Position numbers and translations under genes: made by a program. A stretch of DNA of 6,221 nucleotides, from contig CAIWTR010000003.1 in assembly GCA_903915615.1 (NCBI GenBank), positions 1-6,221 of the forward strand. Reading direction: 5' to 3'. The notes under the pieces were generated by a model. That model saw only the letters and a program-made list of their open reading frames with translations. It ran no database searches and had not been told where the DNA came from. This document shows, in pieces, positions 1 to 6,221 of this stretch (position 1 is the first letter of the stretch; each line of letters begins with the position of its first letter). Origin of the DNA: an uncultured Armatimonadota bacterium. GTDB taxonomy: Bacteria; Armatimonadota; Armatimonadia; Armatimonadales; Armatimonadaceae.

Positions 1-1085
1 ACATTGATGTCGGCTGACTGCGCGAGGACACCGTAGAGCGCGTAGTAGTCTTTGGTCGGAATCGGATCAAACTTGTGGTCATGGCAGCGCGCGCATGAGA
101 CTGTCAGGCCCTGGGTGGTGCGCATGATGACATCGATTCGGTCATCGATGACATCCGGGATGTTGTTGACAAACCTCCGCCCAACGGTCAGAAATCCGAG
201 CGCAGCGAGGTCTTTTGTCGGTGTTGCGGGGTAGCGGTCCGCGGCCAGCTGGAGGCGGAGAAAGTCGTTGTAGGGGAGGTCGCGGTTGAAGGCATCGACG
301 ACCCAGTCACGGTACGTGTACGCGAAGGCGTAGCGGCGCTCCTCCGTGTAGACATAGCCCTTTGTGTCCGCGTAGCGCGCAAGGTCCAGCCACTTTCGTG
401 CGAAATGCTCACCAAATGCCGGGCTTGCGAGTATTTCCTTGATGCGTTTGCTTGTTGCATTTGGTGCGCGGTCATTCTCAAAGCTTTGGGACGCCTCGAA
501 TGTGGGAGGAAGGCCTGTGATGTCGTAGCTCATCCGGCGGAGGAGTGTGTAGCGATCAGCTGGTTTTGCGGGTGTCAGGCCGCTCTTTTTCAGGCGGGCT
601 GTGATCAGTCTGTCGATAACACCCGATGGGCTTTCCTGTGGCGAGAGCAACGTTACTGGCTTTAGGGGTTTTAGTGACCAGAGCACCGATGCACTGGACT
701 TCTTCGTGTTGATGGCTGGAAATGTTGCTCCAGAATCCAGCCACGTAAGAAGGGTGGCGGTTTGCTCCGTGTTAAGTGGCTTGGATGGTGGCATTTGTTT
801 GCCGCCAGTGGCTGGCTGTAAAACGCGTTTCACACGTGCGATGAGCCTGGATTTCTGCTCCTTAGTGCCAGGGAAAGGGATATCAAAGCGGATTCCAGCT
901 TGTTGTGTGGAGGCTCCGTGGCAGGATGCGCATTCTGCGAGCAGCAAGGGACGGACCCGTTGTTCGAAGTGGTCACTTGAAATGGGGTTCTGTCCGGCAG
1001 CTGCCATCGGCAGCTGTGCTAGAAGCGTGAGAGCAAGAAGTCCAAGGGCTGCTGTTTTCAACATCGAAGGCCAGGTCCCAGTCAT
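1..1085 (-). CDS. PSCyt1 / DUF1549 cytochrome-domain protein, N-terminal part (C-terminus beyond window)
   Basis: The reading frame is open from 1085 through base 3, giving 361 codons with no stop; the protein continues off the left edge. I recognise a planctomycete-type cytochrome c domain (PF07635) at about residues 38-120, with haem motif CASCH at 52-56 and a probable distal Met at 98 (GGKQMPP). A DUF1549/PSCyt2 domain (PF07583) follows from about 153 on, including KWLDLARYADTKGY and the family signature SCARCHDHKFDPIP with a second CxxCH at 331-335. A PSD1/DUF1553 domain normally comes next and would lie outside. Two starts are possible: 1085, or Met8 at 1064. From Met8 the protein begins with a textbook signal peptide (MLKTAALGLLALTLLAQLP, then an AAA-G cleavage site), so I prefer 1064, although neither start has a clear Shine-Dalgarno site. 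The product is probably exported and haem-binding. Members are common in PVC bacteria, often beside DUF1501 genes; the biochemical role is not established. Confidence 0.9.
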   Translation of the reverse strand, partial: MTGTWPSMLKTAALGLLALTLLAQLPMAAAGQNPISSDHFEQRVRPLLLAECASCHGASTQQAGIRFDIPFPGTKEQKSRLIARVKRVLQPATGGKQMPPSKPLNTEQTATLLTWLDSGATFPAINTKKSSASVLWSLKPLKPVTLLSPQESPSGVIDRLITARLKKSGLTPAKPADRYTLLRRMSYDITGLPPTFEASQSFENDRAPNATSKRIKEILASPAFGEHFARKWLDLARYADTKGYVYTEERRYAFAYTYRDWVVDAFNRDLPYNDFLRLQLAADRYPATPTKDLAALGFLTVGRRFVNNIPDVIDDRIDVIMRTTQGLTVSCARCHDHKFDPIPTKDYYALYGVLAQSADIN

Positions 1086-1103
1086 CTGTTTAGAAGATAG
1101 TTG

Positions 1104-1109
1104 AGTATA
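1104..1109 (-). promoter_or_regulatory. Possible -10 box for the PSCyt1/DUF1549 gene
   Basis: The minus strand reads TATACT here, one mismatch from the -10 consensus. It would place a transcript start near 1097, giving a leader of about 33 bases to the preferred start at 1064 but only about 12 to the start at 1085. No convincing -35 hexamer lies 16-18 bases upstream (the best is ATGCGA, 3 of 6). The box sits in unique sequence just outside the outer repeat copy. Confidence 0.25.
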
Positions 1110-1120
1110 CCGGTCGCGAA

Positions 1121-1359
1121 TTGAATCGCATGCCGCTGGCTTGGACAGATCAAGATCACAAACCAGCGGCAATTAGGTCGCTCAGGACTATTCCCCGATA
1201 TCCAGAGCATCCTCATACTTTTTCCAAACATCCGGGCCCACTGCCATTTCTTCATCGTTGAGCAGGCAGTCATCCAGGGCGGAAATGAGCCGCTCCTGTT
1301 CGATATCCATCCCGATGAACACAACTTCCTGCCGGCGGTCGCCCCATGGATCGACCCAG
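1121..1359 (-). repeat. Outer copy (A) of a direct tandem duplication of the GTPase gene end
   Basis: This 239-bp unit repeats the neighbouring 1360-1592 in the same orientation. It holds the last 57 sense codons of the GTPase gene, its stop codon, and about 67 bp of 3' flank with a hairpin. Against copy B I count four substitutions and a 6-bp insertion (a gatcaa/gatcac microduplication near 1148-1159) in the flank, and three substitutions in the coding part. The trinucleotide ttg occurs at 1121, 1360 and 1593, that is, at both ends and at the join, which fits duplication at a 3-bp microhomology. Confidence 0.95.
1131..1171 (-). terminator. Hairpin after the stop of the fragment copy (possible terminator without a U tract)
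   Basis: The arms are 1131-1143 and 1159-1171, with a 15-base loop. On the minus-strand RNA this gives 13 pairs, including one G-U wobble (1140 with 1162). It begins 16 bases after the fragment's stop codon. No run of T follows on the minus strand, so intrinsic termination is uncertain; it could instead be a 3'-end stabiliser. Confidence 0.45.
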
Positions 1360-1361
1360 TT
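1188..1361 (-). pseudogene. Headless 3' fragment of the ZigA/YciC-type GTPase gene
   Basis: Translated on the minus strand, this stretch gives the last 57 residues of the adjacent GTPase, from Asn344 to Glu400, and then the same TAG stop. It differs by two conservative changes (Asp366 to Glu, Ala384 to Val) and one synonymous change. It has no start region, no GTP-binding part and no promoter of its own. Upstream it is joined directly to the 3' flank of the intact gene, so it is a duplicated tail and not an independent gene. It is not in frame with the intact gene (period 233-239, and an intervening stop), so it cannot extend that protein by readthrough. The frame remains open, which suggests either a recent origin or continuing sequence exchange with the intact copy. 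Confidence 0.92.
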
Positions 1362-1592
1362 GAATCGGATGCCGCTGGTCTCGACAGATCACAAACCAGC
1401 GGCAATTAGGTCGCTCAGGACTATTCCCCGATATCCAGAGCATCCTCATACTTTTTCCAAACATCCGGGCCCGCTGCCATTTCTTCATCATTGAGCAGGC
1501 AGTCATCCAGGGCGGAAATGAGCCGATCCTGTTCGATATCCATCCCGATGAACACAACTTCCTGCCGGCGGTCGCCCCATGGATCGACCCAG
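1360..1592 (-). repeat. Inner copy (B) of the tandem duplication, containing the true GTPase gene end
   Basis: This 233-bp unit is the counterpart of 1121-1359. It overlaps the real 3' end of the GTPase gene (stop at 1421-1423) and continues through 61 bp of downstream flank. Homology with copy A stops at the ttg at 1593-1595, beyond which only the intact gene continues. Confidence 0.95.
1370..1404 (-). terminator. Hairpin after the GTPase stop codon (possible terminator without a U tract)
   Basis: The arms are 1370-1381 and 1393-1404. They begin with ten perfect pairs (TGCCGCTGGT on the plus strand against ACCAGCGGCA) and continue with a G-U wobble and one more pair on the minus-strand RNA, around an 11-base loop. 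It starts 16 bases after the TAG stop. The stem is GC-rich, but the following minus-strand bases (CATCCGATTC) contain no T run, so it may be a weak or factor-assisted terminator or an mRNA 3'-end stabiliser. Confidence 0.5.
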
Positions 1593-2623
1593 TTGTCCAG
1601 CGCATCCTGGATGAGCTCAGGGTCATCCGGCCACTCATCCCGGTTCGTCGCCGCCCACCAATACCCAGCACCCTCAAGGCGAGACAGTCCGCCTGCGAGG
1701 GACCAGACGAACGCGATGTCCGGTAAGTTGGCCATCCACATAAAGCCCTTGGAGCGCAGGAGACCGCGCCATTCGCCAGCAAGGCACTTGGCAAGCCTGA
1801 ATGGGTGGAACGGACGGCGGGCACGATAGACGAAGTGAGAAATGCCGTATTCATCGATTTCACTCGAGACATCCCCGCGCATTACCTTGAGCCAACCGGG
1901 CATCTCCGCCGCGCGCTCCATGCTGAAGCGGCCGGTGTCAAGGATGTCATCCAGCGGAGCTTTGCCCTGGCTGGTCTCAATCACGGTGGCCGATGGGTTT
2001 AGCGCGGCAATGATGGTTCGGGTTTGGTCCAGCTGCGCAGGAGATGCGACATCGCATTTGTTGACGATGATGACATCTGCGAACTCAATCTGCTCCGTCA
2101 GCAGCTCGCTCAGCCCACGGTTGTCGTCGTCATCGTTTCCGATTCCGCGGTCCCGCAGCTCTTCATCGGATGCATAGAGCTTTGGCAAGCCTTGCGCATC
2201 CACGACAGTGACCATGGTGTCGAGGCGGGCGATGTCGCCGAGGACCATCCCGGATTCATCGTTGAAGGTAAACGTCTCCGCAACCGGAAGCGGTTCGCCG
2301 ATGCCAGTGCTCTCGATGACCAGGTAGTCAAAGCGACCATCGAGGGCCAGCTTTTTGACCTCAATCAACAGGTCTTCGCGCAGCGTGCAGCAGATGCAGC
2401 CGTTGTGCATCTCTACCATTTTTGCATCCACGCGCGAGACACTATCCCGCAGCAGTGCTTCATCAATGTTGATGCTGGACATGTCGTTGACGATAACGGC
2501 GATTTTGCGACCATGGTCGCCGGTCAGGAGGTTGTTGAGAACGGTGGTTTTGCCTGCGCCAAGAAAGCCGGAGAGCACAGTGACGGGAAGGCGATTGTCC
2601 GTGGTTGGAGTGGATGCGTTCAT
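1421..2623 (-). CDS. zigA: G3E-family GTPase, COG0523, ZigA/YciC-type zinc metallochaperone
   Basis: This 400-residue protein matches the length and motif layout of the YciC/ZigA branch of COG0523. An N-terminal GTPase domain carries the Walker A loop GFLGAGKTT at 19-27, the metal-binding CxCC motif (GCICCTLREDLL; Cys76, 78, 79), ESTGIGEPLPVAETF from 104, LDTMVTVVDA near 134-143, and the guanine-specificity motif NKCD at 188-191. A CobW C-terminal domain follows from about 258 (YGISHFVYRARRPFHP, RSKGF, YWWAA, PWGDRRQEVVFIG). Family members are cytosolic and couple GTP hydrolysis to zinc delivery under zinc shortage; that role is inferred here. I chose the Met at 2623. An in-frame upstream Met at 2671 would add 16 atypical residues and put the -10 box and operator inside the gene. 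The codons for the last 57 residues are duplicated downstream. The gene appears monocistronic or weakly linked to the next one. The symbol rests on family resemblance. Confidence 0.93.
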   Translation of the reverse strand: MNASTPTTDNRLPVTVLSGFLGAGKTTVLNNLLTGDHGRKIAVIVNDMSSINIDEALLRDSVSRVDAKMVEMHNGCICCTLREDLLIEVKKLALDGRFDYLVIESTGIGEPLPVAETFTFNDESGMVLGDIARLDTMVTVVDAQGLPKLYASDEELRDRGIGNDDDDNRGLSELLTEQIEFADVIIVNKCDVASPAQLDQTRTIIAALNPSATVIETSQGKAPLDDILDTGRFSMERAAEMPGWLKVMRGDVSSEIDEYGISHFVYRARRPFHPFRLAKCLAGEWRGLLRSKGFMWMANLPDIAFVWSLAGGLSRLEGAGYWWAATNRDEWPDDPELIQDALDNWVDPWGDRRQEVVFIGMDIEQDRLISALDDCLLNDEEMAAGPDVWKKYEDALDIGE

Positions 2624-2648
2624 GGAGTTCAGCCTACCCTCGCCTGAG

Positions 2649-2677
2649 ATTATAATGCAACTGAATTGCAATATAAA
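2649..2677 (-). promoter_or_regulatory. Promoter of the ZigA-type GTPase gene
   Basis: On the minus strand a perfect -10 box TATAAT (2654-2649) lies 17 bases from a TTTATA hexamer (2677-2672, 4 of 6 matches to the -35 consensus). The predicted transcript start near 2642 leaves a leader of about 20 bases before the ATG at 2623. It lies downstream of the terminator at 2711-2745, so the GTPase gene can be transcribed separately from the upstream permease-peptidase gene. Confidence 0.6.
2650..2676. promoter_or_regulatory. 27-bp interrupted palindrome over the promoter, candidate Zur (Fur-family) operator
   Basis: The dyad is centred on 2663. The outer arms are TTATA (2650-2654) and TATAA (2672-2676), and the inner arms are TGCAA (2656-2660) and TTGCA (2666-2670). 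Eleven of 13 positions pair. It covers the -10 box and the spacer, the classical place for a repressor site. AT-rich dyads of this kind are bound by Fur-family regulators, and ZigA/YciC genes are standard Zur targets in other bacteria. The assignment to Zur is by context; I do not know the Zur consensus for this lineage. Confidence 0.5.
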
Positions 2678-2710
2678 TTATTGGTCGTGCGAAGTCATCG
2701 TCGATAGCGC

Positions 2711-2745
2711 AAAAAAACTCCCCTGTCCCGGAGGGGCAGGGGGAG
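2711..2745 (-). terminator. Rho-independent terminator of the permease-peptidase gene
   Basis: On the minus strand a GC-rich hairpin has arms CTCCCCCTG (2745-2737) and CAGGGGAG (2725-2718), with one bulged C. Its 11-base loop region can pair further (CCC TCC GGG). It is followed at once by seven T (2717-2711). It starts 22 bases after the stop codon at 2768. Confidence 0.9.
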
Positions 2746-2767
2746 GTCACTTCAACTTTTTCGTTGA

Positions 2768-5700
2768 CTAAAGCGTCTTGATGCGGTCATCCATACTGCG
2801 GCCAAGCCACTCAATCAGCGGATCAATGACCACCGTCGCCGGTTTGGTCTTGCTTCGAAGGATGAGCGTCTGCTTCCCGGTTGACAGCTTGTGAGTCGAC
2901 ATCGCGATGACATCACCGATGTATTCCGTCTTGTCGGATGCACTCGTAAGGGCGATCTTTACATCTCCAGCAAACGGCTTCTCGGTTTCCTGCCCCTTGG
3001 CATCCGAGTAGTTGGCCCGGCTCTCAAGCTTGACCGTCGTTTCCCAGAGGCCATCCGAGCCCTGCTTAACGGCTGCATCTGTGATCTTGAAGTCTGTGAG
3101 CGTGATCTTTTCAAAGGCATCCTCAATCCACTGCCGCTGCTCCGGAAGACGTTGCTTGAGGAGATTCACGAGGTCTGAGCCGGTGCAGTACGGAGGCTTT
3201 TGCAGCGCATTTTTGCGTGCAAACTCGGCAATTACGCTGTTCAGCTTTTCCTCTCCGACACGCCGCGAGAGGGCTGTAAAGATTAGCGTTCCCTTTGAGT
3301 AGTGGATGTACTGCTGATGCTGACACAGCGCCAGCGAGTTTTCACCAATACGGTCACTTGAGCGACCACGGAGGTAGCGCTCGACACTTTGCATTAAGTA
3401 GCGTCGCTCACCCGCGACGGGAAGCTTCTTGGACAAAATTCGACCAGCGGTATAGTCGGCGAGGGCCTCCGAGAGCATTTCGCTACCGGCTGCATCCGCT
3501 CCAATCACCTGGTGCGCCCACCACTGGTGCGCTGTCTCGTGGGCCGTCACGTAGAAAGGTGTATCCATGCCACGTCGATCTTTGTCGACATTGAGGATAA
3601 AGCCGATGCCCTCCGAATAAGGAACCGTGTTCGGGAATGCCTGTGCAAACGTTGCGTATGCTGGAAACTCCAGGATGCGCAGCTGGCGATACTGATAAGG
3701 CGTGTAGTTCGCCTCGCAGTAGGCAAGGGATGCCTTCATTCCCGCCATCATCCGCTCGATATTCCACTTATGCGGCGCATGGTACAGAACCTGAAGCGCG
3801 ACTTTACGGCCATCCGGGGCTGTCCATGTGTCCTCAAGCTTTGTATAACGCGCCGACACTACGGTGAAGAAGTAACGAATCGGCGTGTCCATGACGTAGC
3901 GGAAGCAGCGACGCCCGTTCTCATCCCATTCCTTTTCGAGATAGCCAGGCGCAACACCGATCTGGTCGGCATCCGTGCGAACCGTACACGCAAACTTGAC
4001 CCAGTCCGACTCTGCGGCGAGGTAGCTGCGGTCACGTGCACCTGCCGCGGTCGGCAGTGGCATTTGCTCCTTCGGGGCAAGTTTTTGACGGCGACGCTCT
4101 GCATCATCGGAGATTTCAGCATCAGAGTGATAGCCAATCATCGGTACAGGCATCGTTAAGAATGAGCCGTTCTCAACGACCTGCGTGTTCTGCTGTCCGT
4201 TGCTAAAGCCCCCACGTGTGTCGCCAAGGGTGAAGTTGACTGTGAGCTTTCCGCCAGCTGGCAGAGGCTTGCCAAGACGGAACACATGCACACCGAGGTT
4301 ACGCTCGTAGCGGGTTTCTGTCCACGGACTATCAGGCGTAAGGACGACCTCATTCAAGCCATCCGCGTGAGAGACTATCACCTCACTGATAGCGACATCA
4401 TGGGTATTCTCGAGGACAAGTTTGCCTTTGGAGATGTACTTGCCTTCCTTCGGCATTAATGTGACATCGATGTCAACATCCACAACCTTTGGCTGTGGCT
4501 TTTTGTGCCAGTCGGCGCGGAACCACTTTTCGTAGTTCGCCTGATTCCGGACGGCATCCTTGGATGACTGATAGCGATGCAGGACATTCGTATTGTAGAA
4601 GATGACAACGCCGCTGCCGATAAACGATAACAGAGCAAGACCGGCACCGATGCGCGGGGCAAGTGGCAGGTCGATGCGTAGGAAGCGCTGCTTGATGCTT
4701 GTGTCTTTTCCACGGACCCAGATGCCGCTTGAAACGAGCAGCAGCAGCGCGGAGAAGGATCCCCAGTACAGTGTGAACCAGCGTACCGGGAGCAGGAAAG
4801 GCCCAAAGCCGTTCATGTCCGAGAGTGGGACTTGTGGAATGCTGCCGATTTGGTAAAGACCGTGGTCAAAGCCGATTCCAGCAATCGCTCCCTGAAGGAC
4901 AAAGCCAATCAGGAAGATGCCGTGTGCCATGAACTTCTGGTTGATGATGGTGTGAATGAAGATGGCTTCGGCGGCGAGGATAAACAGCTGCGGGAGGGAA
5001 ATGCCAAAGCCGTAGGTGAAGTAGAGCGCAAGGTTGGTGTCCGGGCTGCCCTTGATGATCTGGAGAATCAGACATCCAGCGATCACGACCAGGGTTGTCG
5101 TGACCAGCATCAGTGCGAGGGCGACAAACTTACCAACCGCAACCGCGGAGCTGCGCGTTGGCAGGGCATCCATGATCTGGTCGCACCGTACGCCGCGCTC
5201 ACGCCAGACCAGCTCACCCGCGTAGAAGGTGATCAGGATGACGTAGAAGAGCATAAAGCTGTTGAAGCCTGTTTCGACCATGATGCGCGTCACCGGGAGC
5301 ACGGCATTATCGAACGTTTTGTTTGCATTCCAGACGTTGATCGTGAGGAGCATCAGGCCGGCGACCATGATGATTTTGTAGCTCACCCCCTTTACGATGT
5401 CGCGGTAGGGTGCCCGGGCGATACTTGTCATCGCTGCGATGAATGTAAGGGGTGTTGTTTGGTAAACCGGCAGGCTGGTTTCGATGATTGGCGTGTTTGC
5501 TGCACGCTTTGCCTTGCCTTTGGATGACTTGCTTGCCTGACCGGCACGTGATGACTTGAACTGAAAGGTTCGAAAGCCACCTGCGAGGAGGACGGCAGCA
5601 CCGGCTATCCAGATGGCCCGGTTGATCAGCAATGATCCCGCAAGCGTGATTTGCCGTGTGTTCTTCTCAAAGACGGTCCAGTAGCGGGCATCGTAGCGCA

Positions 5701-6221
5701 TCGCCGCGAGGCCAAACGGGTCGAGAAGCGCCCCGATATAGCGGTTGTCCATGCTTTGGATGAGCGTCTGGCTGGCTGCGTAGCCAACGAAGAGGCAGAC
5801 ACCCATGATGTAAATCGCCATCACAGAGCGGCTTGCCGCACCAAACACGAAGAAGAGTGCACCGGTGAGGATAAGGTTGGGGACAAGCAGCGCGGTGTAG
5901 AGATTGAGATATGTCCGGATGTCAAAGGGTGCCAGGACATTTGGGTCAACCCACGGCATCACTGAGCCAATCATCATCCCAAGTGGTAGAGCCATAAAGA
6001 CGAGGAAGGACACCAGGAGGCTGCCGATGTAGCGGCCGAAGTAGTAGTCCTGCTTGCGCATCCCGGTGGCAAACAAAATGTCATGCGTACCGGTCTCAAA
6101 GTCGCGCTGAATCGCCGTGCCGACAAGTGCCGCAGAGATAATGGATCCTAAGGCAGCGATAATCGTCAGAATCATCGCCGCCATGCCAGGGCTGGTTGCC
6201 TTGATTGGGCCATCGCCGCCG
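2768..6221 (-). CDS. ABC-2 type permease fused to M1-family aminopeptidase, N-terminus beyond window
   Basis: The frame runs from the right edge to TAG at 2768-2770, about 1150 codons. Numbering here starts at the Met at 6184, probably internal because 12 upstream codons are open and the family's first membrane helix and lead-in are missing. Residues 1-205 form an ABC-2 permease unit with helices near 3-24, 52-76, 97-118, 121-141 and 181-202 and the motifs RDFETGT and LLDPFGLAA. A Lys/Ser-rich linker spans 208-235. A second membrane unit follows, with helices near 270-285, 305-323, 350-377, 391-412, 420-437, 464-489 and 512-531. Residues 540-1138 are an extracytoplasmic peptidase: VPYSEGIGF with candidate substrate-binding Glu858, zinc site HETAH (882-886) with Glu906, and likely catalytic Tyr962 (YIHYSKG). 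Such fusions usually sit beside an ABC ATPase gene, which would lie off the right edge. Substrate unknown. The all-intact catalytic motifs argue for an active enzyme. Confidence 0.93.
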   Translation of the reverse strand, partial: GGDGPIKATSPGMAAMILTIIAALGSIISAALVGTAIQRDFETGTHDILFATGMRKQDYYFGRYIGSLLVSFLVFMALPLGMMIGSVMPWVDPNVLAPFDIRTYLNLYTALLVPNLILTGALFFVFGAASRSVMAIYIMGVCLFVGYAASQTLIQSMDNRYIGALLDPFGLAAMRYDARYWTVFEKNTRQITLAGSLLINRAIWIAGAAVLLAGGFRTFQFKSSRAGQASKSSKGKAKRAANTPIIETSLPVYQTTPLTFIAAMTSIARAPYRDIVKGVSYKIIMVAGLMLLTINVWNANKTFDNAVLPVTRIMVETGFNSFMLFYVILITFYAGELVWRERGVRCDQIMDALPTRSSAVAVGKFVALALMLVTTTLVVIAGCLILQIIKGSPDTNLALYFTYGFGISLPQLFILAAEAIFIHTIINQKFMAHGIFLIGFVLQGAIAGIGFDHGLYQIGSIPQVPLSDMNGFGPFLLPVRWFTLYWGSFSALLLLVSSGIWVRGKDTSIKQRFLRIDLPLAPRIGAGLALLSFIGSGVVIFYNTNVLHRYQSSKDAVRNQANYEKWFRADWHKKPQPKVVDVDIDVTLMPKEGKYISKGKLVLENTHDVAISEVIVSHADGLNEVVLTPDSPWTETRYERNLGVHVFRLGKPLPAGGKLTVNFTLGDTRGGFSNGQQNTQVVENGSFLTMPVPMIGYHSDAEISDDAERRRQKLAPKEQMPLPTAAGARDRSYLAAESDWVKFACTVRTDADQIGVAPGYLEKEWDENGRRCFRYVMDTPIRYFFTVVSARYTKLEDTWTAPDGRKVALQVLYHAPHKWNIERMMAGMKASLAYCEANYTPYQYRQLRILEFPAYATFAQAFPNTVPYSEGIGFILNVDKDRRGMDTPFYVTAHETAHQWWAHQVIGADAAGSEMLSEALADYTAGRILSKKLPVAGERRYLMQSVERYLRGRSSDRIGENSLALCQHQQYIHYSKGTLIFTALSRRVGEEKLNSVIAEFARKNALQKPPYCTGSDLVNLLKQRLPEQRQWIEDAFEKITLTDFKITDAAVKQGSDGLWETTVKLESRANYSDAKGQETEKPFAGDVKIALTSASDKTEYIGDVIAMSTHKLSTGKQTLILRSKTKPATVVIDPLIEWLGRSMDDRIKTL

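Noticed and set aside
1188..1361. A separate small protein gene encoded by the repeat fragment
   Set aside because: The frame has no start codon near its beginning and no ribosome binding site or promoter. An internal Met exists, but the sequence is simply the C-terminal tail of the GTPase domain fold.
1121..1592. CRISPR array or insertion sequence as explanation of the repeats
   Set aside because: There are only two long units directly abutting, with no spacers, no terminal inverted repeats, no target-site duplication and no transposase. The unit is identifiable as the GTPase gene end.
1270..1872. 200-residue minus-strand frame spanning the junction of the two repeat copies
   Set aside because: It reads the GTPase gene and its repeat out of frame. 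The repeated peptide segments in it (for example SIHGATAGRKLCSSGW) come only from the DNA duplication.
2024..2647. 207-residue plus-strand open frame opposite the GTPase gene
   Set aside because: The minus strand carries the complete set of G3E GTPase motifs, so the plus-strand frame is an antisense shadow without a family signature.
4832..5527. 231-residue plus-strand open frame
   Set aside because: It lies wholly antisense to the permease part of the large fusion gene, is full of charged, low-complexity sequence with no recognisable domain, and has no promoter. It is a shadow of a long real gene.
6182..6184. ATG at 6184 as the true start of the permease-peptidase
   Set aside because: Twelve further in-frame codons upstream are open to the window edge, no ribosome binding site precedes the ATG, and family members have an extra N-terminal helix. 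The start is outside the window.

Overview
The window holds three protein genes, all on the minus strand, so transcription runs from high to low coordinates. The gene set points to a bacterium of the Planctomycetes-Verrucomicrobia (PVC) group. The strongest clue is a partial gene with a planctomycete-type cytochrome c domain followed by DUF1549, a pairing typical of PVC genomes. The Verrucomicrobia side is my guess only; nothing in the window fixes genus or species.

Layout in transcription order. (1) 6221-2768: a very large membrane protein whose N-terminus lies outside the window. It joins two ABC-2 type permease units to a C-terminal M1-family (gluzincin) aminopeptidase domain. A rho-independent terminator (2711-2745) follows 22 bases after its stop. 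(2) 2623-1421: a 400-residue G3E GTPase of the COG0523 group, best matching the YciC/ZigA zinc metallochaperones. Its own promoter (2649-2677) is covered by a 27-bp interrupted palindrome that looks like a Fur-family operator, plausibly Zur. (3) 1064 (or 1085) to beyond base 1: the N-terminal 361 codons of an exported PSCyt1/DUF1549 protein with two haem-binding CxxCH motifs.

The 336-bp gap between genes 2 and 3 is mostly filled by a second copy of the end of gene 2. A unit of 233-239 bp, carrying the last 57 sense codons, the stop codon and a 3' hairpin, is repeated directly in tandem. The outer copy is a headless gene fragment that still reads open. The copies differ by seven substitutions and one 6-bp indel. 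In both, a strong hairpin after the stop codon keeps its pairing despite changes in one arm.

The genes do not form an obvious pathway. The permease-peptidase appears to end its transcription unit at the terminator. The GTPase looks independently controlled, probably by zinc supply. The cytochrome-domain gene probably starts a unit running off the left edge. I saw no RNA gene, CRISPR array or insertion sequence.
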